A DNA stretch of 32,624 bases from Erysipelotrichaceae bacterium UBA6182 (GCA_002422065.1 DITO01000240.1:1-32624); one strand, 5' to 3'; counted from the first letter of the stretch, positions 1 to 9,077 are shown. Numbers and translations are program-made. The notes: generated by a model from the letters alone, not told the origin.

Positions 1-162
1 GTATTTATCATGACGGAGTGGAATGAATTTAAGAAGATGGATTTAAGTCTCTTCAAAAAACTAATGAAAACACCGCTTGTTTATGACGGAAGAAATTGTT
101 TCTCACCACAAAAGATGCAAGAAAACGAGATAGAATACTATTCGATTGGAAGAACAAAATGA
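1..162 (+). CDS. ugd: UDP-glucose 6-dehydrogenase, C-terminal end only (partial)
   Basis: The first 53 codons of the window are open in frame 1 and end in TGA at 160-162. The translated end contains FIMTEWNEFKKMD and, later, YDGRNCFSPQ. These match the C-terminal NAD-binding-like domain of UDP-glucose/UDP-ManNAc dehydrogenases, where the second is the usual D-x-RN motif. The family oxidises UDP-glucose to UDP-glucuronate in the cytoplasm, a precursor for acidic surface polymers. The catalytic cysteine and Rossmann domain lie before base 1, so glucose versus other UDP-sugar specificity cannot be read. The stop overlaps the next start as ATGA (159-162), so the gene is translationally coupled to the YfhO gene behind it. 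Confidence 0.85.
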   Translation, partial: VFIMTEWNEFKKMDLSLFKKLMKTPLVYDGRNCFSPQKMQENEIEYYSIGRTK

Positions 163-2729
163 TTGTGGATTCTAGTCATTCAAAACGCAATGACATCTCT
201 CGATACCATGCTTATTTCGTAATTGGATGCATTTTATTCTGCATCTTTCTTTACTTTCAAATAACAAATAATGGTTTGATGATCTGGTATGGAGACTCAT
301 TTGAACAACAACTGATGTTCTACATTGGAGGCTGGGAGAAGTTTCATAACTTAGATTTTTCTTTATGGAACTGGTCACTTGGATTAGGTGCGAATTATCT
401 TTCGTATGTATTCTATTTTGCTAGTAGTCCTTTCTTTTTTCTGACACTTATGTTTCCAAAAGAATGGATTCCTTATCTTTTCTTGTACCTTAATCTGCTC
501 AAAATTGGTTTGATTCTTATATTTACTTATCACTGGTTGCTGAATTTGAAATCGACGCGGTGGATTGCTTTGTCCGGAGCGATTATTTTAGCTTTTTCTG
601 GATGGGTCATCTTCTATTTTCACTATAATCATTTCTTAGATGCATTTGTTTTCTATCCGCTCATTCTTTGGCTGGTTGAACGATGGATCTGTACAAATCG
701 ATTTTTTTGGCTAACTTTGATGATTGGTTTGTTAGGAATTACAAACTACTATTTTCTTTATATGTTTGTACCCTTTATTGGTCTTTATTCAATCTATCGT
801 CTTGGCATAACTGAGAATCAGTTTCCTTGGAAACGTTTATTGACACTTGTCGGCATTGGATTATTAGGAGTGAGCATTTCTGCTTGTTTGCTTTTACCTT
901 CAATGAGTTTAGTCATAAAAACTCCTCGTTTAACTGAATCGACTGGACTTTTTGAGCACATATCTTTAAAAGATTTATATCGATATGTTTCAACATTTTT
1001 TACCCCTGTTATGGAAAGATTCGACCCAACTTATTTGATAAGCACTGAAGTTCACCAAGGCTTAGGTTGGGGTGGTGGAGTTTCACTTAACCTTTTAATC
1101 ATTACACCTTTGATCCTTCCCCTATCGTTCTTAGGTAATGATCGAAAAGAGAAGGCATATCGACTTTGCTTTTATACTTTGATTTCAATTTTTGTTTTCT
1201 TTCTGATTTTCTATCGACTGTTTCAAGGCTCGCTGGATGTTCGATGGTATTATATGATTTCTTTGCTTAACATCGTCAGTTTAGTTGAAGGTTTAGCGAT
1301 TTTGGACAACACTTCCACTACAAAAAAATACTTGCCTTTCATTGGAGCTTTAATCGTTGGAATCGTGTCATTACTTTACTTCATCAGTTTTCGAAAGCAA
1401 TGGTTCGGTTCTTTTGATCACGTCCAATCATTACAATACATAATTTTCTTTTTAGTTCTGTTCTTAATCATTCATATCATTATATTGATTTGGAATAGAA
1501 AATTGCTTTGGCTATCAATCTCGTTAGAAGCATTGATTGTATTCTTTATTCCTCTATATAACGATCGTCCTATGGACGAAATTGGATTAAGACTTACAAA
1601 TTTCTCATCCACGAGTGCGATTGATTATATCAATGAAACGGATAAAGATTTTTATCGAATATTGAATGATACTGTATTGTATACATCTCCAAACGAACCT
1701 TTTGCTAAACAATATAAAGGGATGTCTTTTTATCTTTCACTTTACAATTTTGAACAAGATGCCTACTTAGCTCGAATCAAAGGTACTTGGTCGATGCCAC
1801 AAACGTTTGGTCGACTTCAAACGTATAATGTATTATCGACGAAGTATTTCATCACGCGCGATCATACCCATACCGTACCCTATGGATTTGATTTTATTAA
1901 GCGCGTTGGAAGTGAATACATCTATCAGAATCGATACTATTTCCCGTTGGGGTTCGCAACAACTAAAACGATCAATGCGTCAGCGTTTAATGATTTCTCT
2001 TATCTAAATCAAGATCGTATTCTTATGGATACGATTGTGACCACAAACAGTGAATCCTTTGATGCCATTTATTTCAATGATTTGGTTCCACTTTACAACT
2101 GGACTGAACCCAATAATATTGAGATTGATCTATTAAGCCAAGACCAGAATATCTATATTGAGTCATTTGATATTCCTGCCGTCACCATTAAAGCATACGG
2201 ACAAGATTCACTCCTTTATGACAATATGTTATTTAAACAATACACTTGGCAATACAATTACACGGGTATTCACATCCGGAGCGTTGACAATGTAGATCGC
2301 TTAGGCATCGCGTTCAATAACCAATATCAATCACCAACATTAATCAATGTTTATCTTGAAAATGATATGACAGTATATGATGACTGGTTTACAAACATTA
2401 AATCTCAAACATTTAGTGATGTTCAGATTGATGGTGATGTTATTGAGGCTAAACTTACAGTATTGAGTGATGATTCTTGGGTTTTTACCTCAATTCCATT
2501 TGATAGTGGTTGGAAAGTTGAAGTAGATGGTAAAAGAATTGATTATGAGAAAGTCAATTTAGGGTTCATAGGATTTAACCTGAATAATGGAACGTATGAC
2601 ATTCGATTCGTATACACCCCACCGTTGCTCAAAATGGGAATCGCTGTTACGAGTATTTCCTTTGTGTTATTAGTCTTGTTTGGTTTATATTTCAAAGAAT
2701 TCCAGTCTAAGCGGAAAGGATTACGATAA
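159..2729 (+). CDS. YfhO-family membrane glycosyltransferase (GT-C type), copy 1
   Basis: An 856-residue polytopic protein. Start chosen at ATG 159, which overlaps the ugd stop as ATGA and has a GGAAG Shine-Dalgarno at 148-152. The frame is open further up to 96, but that part lies inside ugd. The first outside loop carries YGDSFEQQ (residues about 44-51), the acidic site expected of GT-C enzymes. About a dozen membrane segments follow to about residue 480, then a long extracytoplasmic domain. The end has the YfhO signature around residues 778-822 (PFDSGWKVEVDG, then YTPP) and a last membrane helix. Bacillus and Listeria YfhO-type proteins transfer sugars from polyprenyl phosphate to lipoteichoic acid or similar polymers outside the membrane. 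The same role is inferred here; the acceptor is unknown. Confidence 0.85.
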   Translation: MIVDSSHSKRNDISRYHAYFVIGCILFCIFLYFQITNNGLMIWYGDSFEQQLMFYIGGWEKFHNLDFSLWNWSLGLGANYLSYVFYFASSPFFFLTLMFPKEWIPYLFLYLNLLKIGLILIFTYHWLLNLKSTRWIALSGAIILAFSGWVIFYFHYNHFLDAFVFYPLILWLVERWICTNRFFWLTLMIGLLGITNYYFLYMFVPFIGLYSIYRLGITENQFPWKRLLTLVGIGLLGVSISACLLLPSMSLVIKTPRLTESTGLFEHISLKDLYRYVSTFFTPVMERFDPTYLISTEVHQGLGWGGGVSLNLLIITPLILPLSFLGNDRKEKAYRLCFYTLISIFVFFLIFYRLFQGSLDVRWYYMISLLNIVSLVEGLAILDNTSTTKKYLPFIGALIVGIVSLLYFISFRKQWFGSFDHVQSLQYIIFFLVLFLIIHIIILIWNRKLLWLSISLEALIVFFIPLYNDRPMDEIGLRLTNFSSTSAIDYINETDKDFYRILNDTVLYTSPNEPFAKQYKGMSFYLSLYNFEQDAYLARIKGTWSMPQTFGRLQTYNVLSTKYFITRDHTHTVPYGFDFIKRVGSEYIYQNRYYFPLGFATTKTINASAFNDFSYLNQDRILMDTIVTTNSESFDAIYFNDLVPLYNWTEPNNIEIDLLSQDQNIYIESFDIPAVTIKAYGQDSLLYDNMLFKQYTWQYNYTGIHIRSVDNVDRLGIAFNNQYQSPTLINVYLENDMTVYDDWFTNIKSQTFSDVQIDGDVIEAKLTVLSDDSWVFTSIPFDSGWKVEVDGKRIDYEKVNLGFIGFNLNNGTYDIRFVYTPPLLKMGIAVTSISFVLLVLFGLYFKEFQSKRKGLR

Positions 2730-5023
2730 TGAAAAAGATTTCACCTTTATTTTATTTGGTTATATTAACACTTTCTGTGGTGATTGTTTTTTATTTGCCT
2801 TACATCATTACAAACACTCCATTTGAATATGGTGGCGATTTAAAGCCTCAAGGATTTACGTTCTTTACGGAGTTTAAGAACATTGTTAGTTTTTCTAAAC
2901 TACTTAGTGGAATATTTCCATTTTATTCATGGAACTTGTTTCTAGGAACGAATTTCTGGGCATCGAAGACTTATTATCTGATGAGTGATTTCTTCTCGTA
3001 TCTTTCGCTTCTTATCCCTTTCCATTTCTACACAACCTATGCAATTGTTACAGGTTTAAAAGTCGTTTTGGCCGCTACAATGTTCTACTTCTATTTGGGA
3101 TCGTTTACGAGGCATAACTTATCTCGAATTATTGGGGCCATCTCATATGCCTTTTCGGCTTGGATGATCTATTTCTATGGCCAATCAAGTTTTGTTTCTT
3201 ATTATGCTTTAATGCCCTTGTTACTGTGGAGTACTGAATTGTTTTTAAGCAAGAAGAAACAATTTCCTTTTGTGATAAGTGTAGGTATTTTGCTTCTTAC
3301 AAACTTCCTCTTCTTCTATTCCTCATCCATCTTTCTTGCAATGTATGTCACATACCGGTACTTTGTAATCAATGAATCCTTTAAAGGATTTATTAAGAGC
3401 ACACTGCACCTCATTGCGCTCTATTTTGTTGGGGTCATGATAAGTTCTATTTTCATATTACCAAGTTTCTACTATATGCTTGGCAATGATCGGGTTGGCA
3501 ATACTGCATTATCCTTGATCTATTCAGATCCGAAAATATACATGCACTTATTATCTGCAATTTTTGTACCAAGTCATGTGTTCATATATGGTAATAACGT
3601 TTTTGAAACCAATTACCACATTTCTAGAGAAATTGTACTTTGGTCTGGAAGTATCAGTGCTTTACTCTTGCCACAGATTCTGACAGATACAGATCGTTGG
3701 TTCAAGAAAGCGACCTTGCTTTTCTATGTATTCTTGTTGGCTATCCTTTTTACCCCTCTAGGTGGTTCTATGATGAACGGCTTCAGTGAATTCTCCTTCA
3801 GATGGACTTTATCCTTGATTGCCATGAATATCGTCATCATGACACGATATCTTGCGAACCCTGAACGAATCAATCGTAGGACTTTACTTTATTCATTATT
3901 GATTTCGAGCGGAATCGTAGCCATTGTTATACCAGCTACCCTTATTGGCATAAATCAGCTTGATAAACTGACTGAATATCTTCCACAAATTGGCTTGTTT
4001 ATCCTGGTTATTGCTTTTATGGGAATAACCTATTGGGTACTTACATTTAATTCAAAAAAACTATATTATTCTGTATTGTCGATCTTAACGCTTGAACTTG
4101 CTTTGTCAGCTTTCTTTATTCTAGGTTATTCGCGGCGATTACCGCTCTTTACTTGGCAACAAGTCAATGATGCGACGCATGTATTGCAGAGTGAGCCGAA
4201 TGAACTGAATGCATATCTTGATGGTCTTGATGAGGAAAATTATTCTAGCTATTATCGAGTGTATATCCCCCACGACAGTCTTTACTGGTCATATAGTCAC
4301 AATATGAGTGTCTTCTACCAAATCAATGGTTTGATGACATACGATTCTACGTATGCAACGAGTTTGAACGATTTAAAGCATCTCGCACCCCAAGTAATGG
4401 ACTTTCAGAGTGATTGGATCTTCAATATTAAAGATCCGATACTTATGAATTTTCTCGCTGTGAAATATGCTGTTGTCACATCCGAAGCAGAAGTTCCTTT
4501 CTTAAATAAAGCATTGATCAGCGATCAATATCGTGGTGGTTTAAAAGTCTATCTGAATCTGGACTATCGATCCATTGGAACGACGTACAACGATTTCATC
4601 GATGGTCGAGGATACTATCAGGATGGAGCAGATGATTTGTCCATACTACTTGATTCAATCCTCCTACGTGAAGAAGATCAAGAACTACTTGAGATGAATG
4701 CGACAGTCACTCAAGGTCTAAAGCTAGAGAATATCGAATATGGTGACAACCATTTATCTGGAACCTTGAATAGTGATGGTGAAGGAATGATGGTCTTGTC
4801 TCTACCTTATGATGAAGGATGGCAAATACGTATCAATGGCATCAATGAAAGATATTATCGCGTAAATGGTGGTTTTATTGGAATCCCAATCCAAGAAGAT
4901 TTGAATCAATTGGAGATGTACTTTGTACCAAAGGGCTTTAAAACTGGTTTTATCTTAAGCGGTTTAGGCGTCTTGATCAGCTTGTATTTATGGGTGAAAG
5001 ATCGAAGTAAGAGCATTAACTAA
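2729..5023 (+). CDS. YfhO-family membrane glycosyltransferase (GT-C type), copy 2
   Basis: A 764-residue protein whose ATG overlaps the previous stop as TAATG (2727-2731), with AAAGGA at 2715-2720 eight bases before the start. It has the YfhO plan: an N-terminal helix, a first outside loop, about a dozen membrane segments, an extracytoplasmic region and a terminal helix. The C-terminal signature is recognisable but looser (PYDEGWQIRING, then YFVPKGF). The first-loop acidic motif is YGGDLKPQ (about residues 34-41). It keeps the Asp but lacks the D-x-x-E-Q pattern of copies 1 and 3, so its donor or chemistry may differ. It is the last gene of the ugd operon. Its stop lies 18 bases before the ISL3 insertion at 5042. 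Confidence 0.8.
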   Translation: MKKISPLFYLVILTLSVVIVFYLPYIITNTPFEYGGDLKPQGFTFFTEFKNIVSFSKLLSGIFPFYSWNLFLGTNFWASKTYYLMSDFFSYLSLLIPFHFYTTYAIVTGLKVVLAATMFYFYLGSFTRHNLSRIIGAISYAFSAWMIYFYGQSSFVSYYALMPLLLWSTELFLSKKKQFPFVISVGILLLTNFLFFYSSSIFLAMYVTYRYFVINESFKGFIKSTLHLIALYFVGVMISSIFILPSFYYMLGNDRVGNTALSLIYSDPKIYMHLLSAIFVPSHVFIYGNNVFETNYHISREIVLWSGSISALLLPQILTDTDRWFKKATLLFYVFLLAILFTPLGGSMMNGFSEFSFRWTLSLIAMNIVIMTRYLANPERINRRTLLYSLLISSGIVAIVIPATLIGINQLDKLTEYLPQIGLFILVIAFMGITYWVLTFNSKKLYYSVLSILTLELALSAFFILGYSRRLPLFTWQQVNDATHVLQSEPNELNAYLDGLDEENYSSYYRVYIPHDSLYWSYSHNMSVFYQINGLMTYDSTYATSLNDLKHLAPQVMDFQSDWIFNIKDPILMNFLAVKYAVVTSEAEVPFLNKALISDQYRGGLKVYLNLDYRSIGTTYNDFIDGRGYYQDGADDLSILLDSILLREEDQELLEMNATVTQGLKLENIEYGDNHLSGTLNSDGEGMMVLSLPYDEGWQIRINGINERYYRVNGGFIGIPIQEDLNQLEMYFVPKGFKTGFILSGLGVLISLYLWVKDRSKSIN

Positions 5024-5033
5024 CAGTACTATT

Positions 5034-5041
5034 TAAAAAAG
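5034..5041. repeat. Target-site duplication, left copy
   Basis: TAAAAAAG directly left of the ISL3 element, identical to 6437-6444. Eight base pairs is the usual duplication length for ISL3-family elements, so this marks a genuine transposition event. Confidence 0.92.
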
Positions 5042-5064
5042 GGTTCTAGAATAAATGTTGGGGT
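5042..5064 (+). repeat. ISL3 left terminal inverted repeat
   Basis: Begins GGTTCTAG and contains AAATGTTGGGGT. It pairs with the complement of 6414-6436 at 18 of 23 positions. The mismatches are at positions 3 and 8-11. Confidence 0.88.
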
Positions 5065-5154
5065 GAAGATGTCCAAAGCATAGAAAAGGGACATGTGCAT
5101 GAATATCCGATAAAATGGAGTTACGACACAACCATTGAAAGGATAAGCAAACAC

Positions 5155-6354
5155 ATGTCCGAAGTAAATCGTATCACAGACCTCCTTGAACTTAAAGATG
5201 TCGAGGTCACTCAATTCAAATCCTATGCACAAGAGAATCACATCTTCATCTCGGTGCCCCGAACAAAACACAGCTGTCCTGTTTGTGGACAGCTCTCGGA
5301 TGTCATCCATGATTATCGGACACAGCGCATTTTAGATGTCCCTTTGTATGAAAAAAAGACCTATCTGATCTATCGAAAACGACGCTATCGCTGTGAGCAC
5401 TGCGGGAAACGTTTCTTCGAACACAATAGCTTCGTCCCCCGTTATGCACATACCACGAATCGCCTCTTTCACCGTCTTTACCAAGACCTGCACTCCGTCG
5501 TATCCCAAGTCTCCATTGCCAAGCGTTATCAGACCTCACCGATGCGAATCAGACGCTTATTGGACGCGTTATCTCCAGCTCTACCCGCACTTCCGGAAGT
5601 CCTGGGCATTGATGAATTCAAAGGCAATACAAACAAGACCAAGTATCACTGTATTCTAACCGACCTCCAAAGCGGGAAACCCATCGATATCCTTGCCAAT
5701 CGCACGGAAGCGACCTTGATTACGCATTTCAGGAAGTATCAGAACACCCAACAGCTTTCCCACGTTAAGATTATCGTCATTGATATGTGGCGTTCTTACT
5801 ACACGGTACTACGACAGGTCTTCCCGCACGCCATCATCTTGATCGATCGTTTCCATATGGTGAGACAAGTGATTTGGAGCTTGGAGAATGTACGGAAACG
5901 TGTTCAGAAGGAAATGCCGAAGAGCTTGCGCATCTATTTCAAGCACAGTCGAAGCGTCTTACTGAAACGATCCGATAAACTTATTGTCAATGATCACATC
6001 AATCAGGAACTGATTCGAGATCGACTCATTCGGTATATCCCAGACCTCAAAAAAGCCTATGAGCTCAAAGAAGAGCTGCTCGCGATCGTCTCTGAGATTC
6101 ATGACCCAAGACTTGCCCGGCAATGGTTGAACAGCTGGATTCAAAAGGCTCGCGATTCAAACATCCCAGAATTCGCGTCCTGCATCCGGGCTTATCAGAA
6201 TTGGAAAGAACCCATTCTCAATTCATTCAGCTCAGTTTACTCAAATGGAATCACGGAAGGCTGTAATAATAAGATCAAAGTGATTAAACGTAATGCATTC
6301 GGACTTCGTAACTTTTCACGCTTTAGAACACGCATCCTCCTTAGTTTTGCATAA
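5155..6354 (+). CDS. tnp: ISL3-family transposase
   Basis: A 399-residue transposase. The start at ATG 5155 is preferred because family members begin a few residues before the I-T-D-L-L-x-L-K-D motif and AAAGGA lies at 5138-5143. A GTG at 5095 would add 20 residues and cannot be excluded. The N-terminus has a zinc ribbon with Cys pairs at about 41/44 and 80/83 (CPVC, CEHC). A helix-turn-helix-like region follows. The catalytic DDE residues are visible as D153 in GIDEFKG, D210 in VIDMW and E368 in GITEGCNNKIK, with the typical NAFGLRNFSRFRTR end. Length and motifs fit an intact enzyme that binds the element's ends and performs cut-and-paste transposition. It is codirectional with the upstream ugd-yfhO operon, so it may be transcribed by read-through. 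Confidence 0.95.
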   Translation: MSEVNRITDLLELKDVEVTQFKSYAQENHIFISVPRTKHSCPVCGQLSDVIHDYRTQRILDVPLYEKKTYLIYRKRRYRCEHCGKRFFEHNSFVPRYAHTTNRLFHRLYQDLHSVVSQVSIAKRYQTSPMRIRRLLDALSPALPALPEVLGIDEFKGNTNKTKYHCILTDLQSGKPIDILANRTEATLITHFRKYQNTQQLSHVKIIVIDMWRSYYTVLRQVFPHAIILIDRFHMVRQVIWSLENVRKRVQKEMPKSLRIYFKHSRSVLLKRSDKLIVNDHINQELIRDRLIRYIPDLKKAYELKEELLAIVSEIHDPRLARQWLNSWIQKARDSNIPEFASCIRAYQNWKEPILNSFSSVYSNGITEGCNNKIKVIKRNAFGLRNFSRFRTRILLSFA

Positions 6355-6359
6355 GAAAA

Positions 6360-6387
6360 GGAGAATTCTTTCACAAAAGAATTCTCC
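6360..6387 (+). terminator. Perfect hairpin at the end of the transposase gene
   Basis: GGAGAATTCTTT (6360-6371), loop CACA, AAAGAATTCTCC (6376-6387): a perfect 12-bp stem starting 5 bases after the transposase stop. No T-run follows on the + strand. On the - strand the stem is followed by CTTTTCTTAT, so it may act better against transcription entering from the right. Confidence 0.55.
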
Positions 6388-6413
6388 CTAAACTCATTTT
6401 CATTTATCGGGTT

Positions 6414-6436
6414 ACCCCAACATTTGACTTAGAGCC
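6414..6436 (-). repeat. ISL3 right terminal inverted repeat
   Basis: The complement reads GGCTCTAAGTC followed by AAATGTTGGGGT, and matches the left end at 18 of 23 positions. Confidence 0.88.
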
Positions 6437-6444
6437 TAAAAAAG
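6437..6444. repeat. Target-site duplication, right copy
   Basis: TAAAAAAG, identical to 5034-5041. Together with the following bases it rebuilds the A-rich arm of the terminator at 6440-6463. On the - strand it still supplies the U-run of the LCP operon terminator. Confidence 0.92.
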
Positions 6445-6463
6445 AAACCGCGAGGTTTCTTTT
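6440..6463. terminator. Rho-independent terminator formerly shared by two convergent operons
   Basis: AAAAGAAACC, loop GCGA, GGTTTCTTTT: a perfect 10-bp stem with a four-base loop. On the - strand it is followed by TTTTTT and terminates the LCP operon. The LCP stop codon (complement of 6462-6464) overlaps the stem. On the + strand it ends in TTTT and would have served the ugd-yfhO operon, whose stop was originally about 20 bases away. The ISL3 insertion now places it 1.4 kb from that operon. Confidence 0.8.
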
Positions 6464-9074
6464 AGTTGATTGTAATTGTCACTGTGGCAACGTTTGAATC
6501 CGCTGAGCCATCATTCACCTTGAATGTAAATGTGTCAGTAGCGGGCGCTGTATACGTTGCTGGTGGCGTATATGTATAGCTGTTGCCATTAAGAACCAGT
6601 GTCCCTAATGTTGGTTGCGTTACAATCGTGTATGTAAGGGTGTCACCAGTGTTTTGATCCGTTGCGACAAGATTACCAGTGAATGGTCCAGATGCTCCAT
6701 TGATGGATACAGATCCATTCTCTGCTTTCGGTGGATAATTATTCCCAGGTGATAAGATGAATTTGATCTTCTTCGTATCGGTTCTAACTGTTGTATCTTC
6801 AGTTGCATTCTTTTCATCGATGACAACACCAATGACGGTATCCTTAGGATATGTCGAAATGTTTGTATCGTACTCGTAAGTTGGATTCTTTGTATACATA
6901 TTCGTTGTCCACCACTTATCCAATTCTAATTTTGTATATGGTTTGCTCAAAATGTTAACCACAGGAAGCAACACGCTTGGATAATCCATGGTGTAAACCG
7001 TTAACGTACTGACAGTCAACTTCGACAATTTCGTATACGCTTGTTCAATTTGACCACTGATCACACCGATTTTTAAACGATCATAATTTGGATCGGTTTC
7101 AGGAATCAAATTGATGGTGACTGGGAAGTTGTTTGATGCCGACCATGCTTGTACATCTGCAATTTTCATTCCAACGAATTGTGGAACAATATAGCGGCAT
7201 TGAGAATCCGTGCGGTTTTCTAGAATTGAACAATCGAGATCTTGCTTGATGATGCCAATCGATAAACTCGCAATTTTACTCGTCAACACACCATATTTCA
7301 CGCTTTGCGTTCGTACTTGGTTATTTGCGAAATTAGCAACATAATCAGGATCTCCCGCCCAAATCTCACGATAACTAACATTAATCCACGGTCTTGTAGA
7401 TGCCCAAGACTGTACACTAGCAAGGTCCCAAATCTTGTTTGTTCCTACCATATTTGGCATAAAGTCTGGTAGTGGTGTATGAATCTCTTTCTCGTCATAA
7501 TACTCTTTTACATAGATCGGTGTAGCATAAGGAGAACTTATATCAAACGTAAAATGCTTTAGGTTGTTTGGTACATAACTCTCTTCTAGATTATCGAATA
7601 TAATCTTCTTCGCATCAGCAATAGCACTTTGATACGGTTTGTAGATTGACAATGGCAACTCGAGTTGTTGATTGTAATCCCACGAAAAATAACCAGAAAT
7701 TCTTGAATTTTTTATTTGCAACAGATAGCTAGAATCAATCGCTGAATTATTCATCTTTGAAATCATATACTGCGCTAATGTCGTCATATTGCTTAGTGGA
7801 AGGTTTGTCTTAACATTTTTCCCTGCAGCATCCACAACACTGACAAGCTTTGTAATGTCTTTTGTATCCATAAGCTTAGCAATGATGGCGGAAATAACTT
7901 CTTGTTGGTGAACTTGTCGATCCATATCCCCATTAGGCATATTATGACGTTCACGTGCAAACGCTAGAGCTTGAAGACCATCCATGGTCTGCCAACCTTT
8001 ACCAACCCATACCGTGTATGTCCCACGTATGCTACTGGCATCTTGACCAACAAACTCAACTGGTGAATTTAGGTACAAACCGCCTAAAGCATCCACAATA
8101 TCCACAACAGCTTGGAAATTGACTTCAACAAAATAATCAACATCCACATCAAGTAGATTCTCAACAGTATCGATTGTACATTGACGATTGACGACACGCG
8201 AGTGCGTGATTTTATCACTTGCTTGATTGTTGTAACATGCGATTGGTACAAAGGAATCGCGCGCTACACTTGTCATGGTTGCGGTCATGGTTTGAGGGTT
8301 AAACGTAGCCAGAATTATGGTATCTGCAAGATTATCCGCATTCCCAATTAATAATACTGTGAATGGTTCTTTTGTTATGTCTTTTGTGGATGACTCTTGC
8401 GCATCAATTTCAACTTTTTTTGTAAAGCTATAAAAAGCTTCTGTTTTATCTAGATACTCTTCATACCCTTCATTTGAAATGAACATGGCGTAATAGTCTT
8501 CTGGTAGAGGAGCAATATCAATTTCTTTGTTAAACAAACCTAAAAGCATTTCAGTATAGTTCTCGTATCGAACAAAATTGACACTGAGATTATTCTCACT
8601 CAGTTCATTCTTAACAAGTACATTCCCTTCTTGGATGCTCTCATTTTCAATATAACCAACCTTTTTCCCGTTGACATCTTCAAGTTTTGTGAATGATTTT
8701 GTATTATAGGAAACTAAACTGGTCGTTATATCCTCATATTGAGTTTTATGTGTTTCAACGATGACTTCGTTGATGGATGCATTGATTTTTAAGAAGTAGT
8801 AATTACCAAGAATCGTAATCAAGAGCAATAGAATAGCAAAAATGATGCTTGGGACCTTCAGAAACTTATAATCCTTAGAGGCTAAGTCGAGAAAACCAGA
8901 CAACATGTTCATTAAGATGAAGAATAAAATCGCCAATGAAAACAAAAGCATACTGATCTGAGCATATCTAAAAACATTAAAAATTAGATAAGCAGATAAA
9001 ACAAAGGTAACGATCGAAACGATTCCATTAAGGTTATATAAATTGAATTTAAACTTTTTTTGCAGGTTTTTCAT
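6462..9074 (-). CDS. LCP (LytR-CpsA-Psr) family protein with PASTA-like and Ig/cadherin-like C-terminus
   Basis: An 870-residue membrane protein with a GGAG ribosome site inside the end of the preceding gene. It has three N-terminal membrane helices (about 17-36, 40-60, 73-95). Residues about 125-215 resemble a solute-binding-protein fold (L-x-D-V-N-G-K-K-V-G-Y start). The LCP domain spans about 237-400, with LLIGNAD, D251, SVARDS (R272), FARERH (R374, R376) and DRQVHQQ. Three degenerate PASTA-like units cover about 534-775 (for example VPQFVGMKIADVQAW). A final Ig/cadherin-like unit covers about 780-870 (LTYTIVTQP, then FKVNDG). LCP enzymes move undecaprenyl-linked polymers onto peptidoglycan outside the membrane. 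The context suggests it attaches a polymer made here. PASTA-like parts could contact peptidoglycan (inference). It forms an operon with the 210-residue gene. Confidence 0.88.
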   Translation of the reverse strand: MKNLQKKFKFNLYNLNGIVSIVTFVLSAYLIFNVFRYAQISMLLFSLAILFFILMNMLSGFLDLASKDYKFLKVPSIIFAILLLLITILGNYYFLKINASINEVIVETHKTQYEDITTSLVSYNTKSFTKLEDVNGKKVGYIENESIQEGNVLVKNELSENNLSVNFVRYENYTEMLLGLFNKEIDIAPLPEDYYAMFISNEGYEEYLDKTEAFYSFTKKVEIDAQESSTKDITKEPFTVLLIGNADNLADTIILATFNPQTMTATMTSVARDSFVPIACYNNQASDKITHSRVVNRQCTIDTVENLLDVDVDYFVEVNFQAVVDIVDALGGLYLNSPVEFVGQDASSIRGTYTVWVGKGWQTMDGLQALAFARERHNMPNGDMDRQVHQQEVISAIIAKLMDTKDITKLVSVVDAAGKNVKTNLPLSNMTTLAQYMISKMNNSAIDSSYLLQIKNSRISGYFSWDYNQQLELPLSIYKPYQSAIADAKKIIFDNLEESYVPNNLKHFTFDISSPYATPIYVKEYYDEKEIHTPLPDFMPNMVGTNKIWDLASVQSWASTRPWINVSYREIWAGDPDYVANFANNQVRTQSVKYGVLTSKIASLSIGIIKQDLDCSILENRTDSQCRYIVPQFVGMKIADVQAWSASNNFPVTINLIPETDPNYDRLKIGVISGQIEQAYTKLSKLTVSTLTVYTMDYPSVLLPVVNILSKPYTKLELDKWWTTNMYTKNPTYEYDTNISTYPKDTVIGVVIDEKNATEDTTVRTDTKKIKFILSPGNNYPPKAENGSVSINGASGPFTGNLVATDQNTGDTLTYTIVTQPTLGTLVLNGNSYTYTPPATYTAPATDTFTFKVNDGSADSNVATVTITIN

Positions 9075-9077
9075 ATA

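Larger units (their letters stand above)
5042..6436 (+). mobile_element. Complete ISL3-family insertion sequence (1395 bp)
   Basis: Bounded by imperfect 23-bp terminal inverted repeats (5042-5064 and the complement of 6414-6436, 18 of 23 matching, with a shared core AAATGTTGGGGT) and by exact 8-bp direct repeats TAAAAAAG. It holds one intact transposase gene and a strong hairpin before its right end. By eye it is clearly richer in G+C than the flanking genes, consistent with recent arrival. It lies between two convergent operons and interrupts no coding frame. It has landed at the edge of the stem of a rho-independent terminator (6440-6463). Both ends and the transposase are intact, so it may still be mobile. 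Confidence 0.93.

Noticed and set aside
96..158. Upstream in-frame extension of the first YfhO gene
   Set aside because: This stretch encodes the recognisable C-terminus of UDP-glucose dehydrogenase in another frame. ATG 159 has the ATGA overlap and a ribosome site.
5029..5539. Leftward open frames overlapping the transposase gene
   Set aside because: They are shadows of the transposase. They have no ribosome site, low-complexity or arginine/cysteine-rich translations and no family resemblance.
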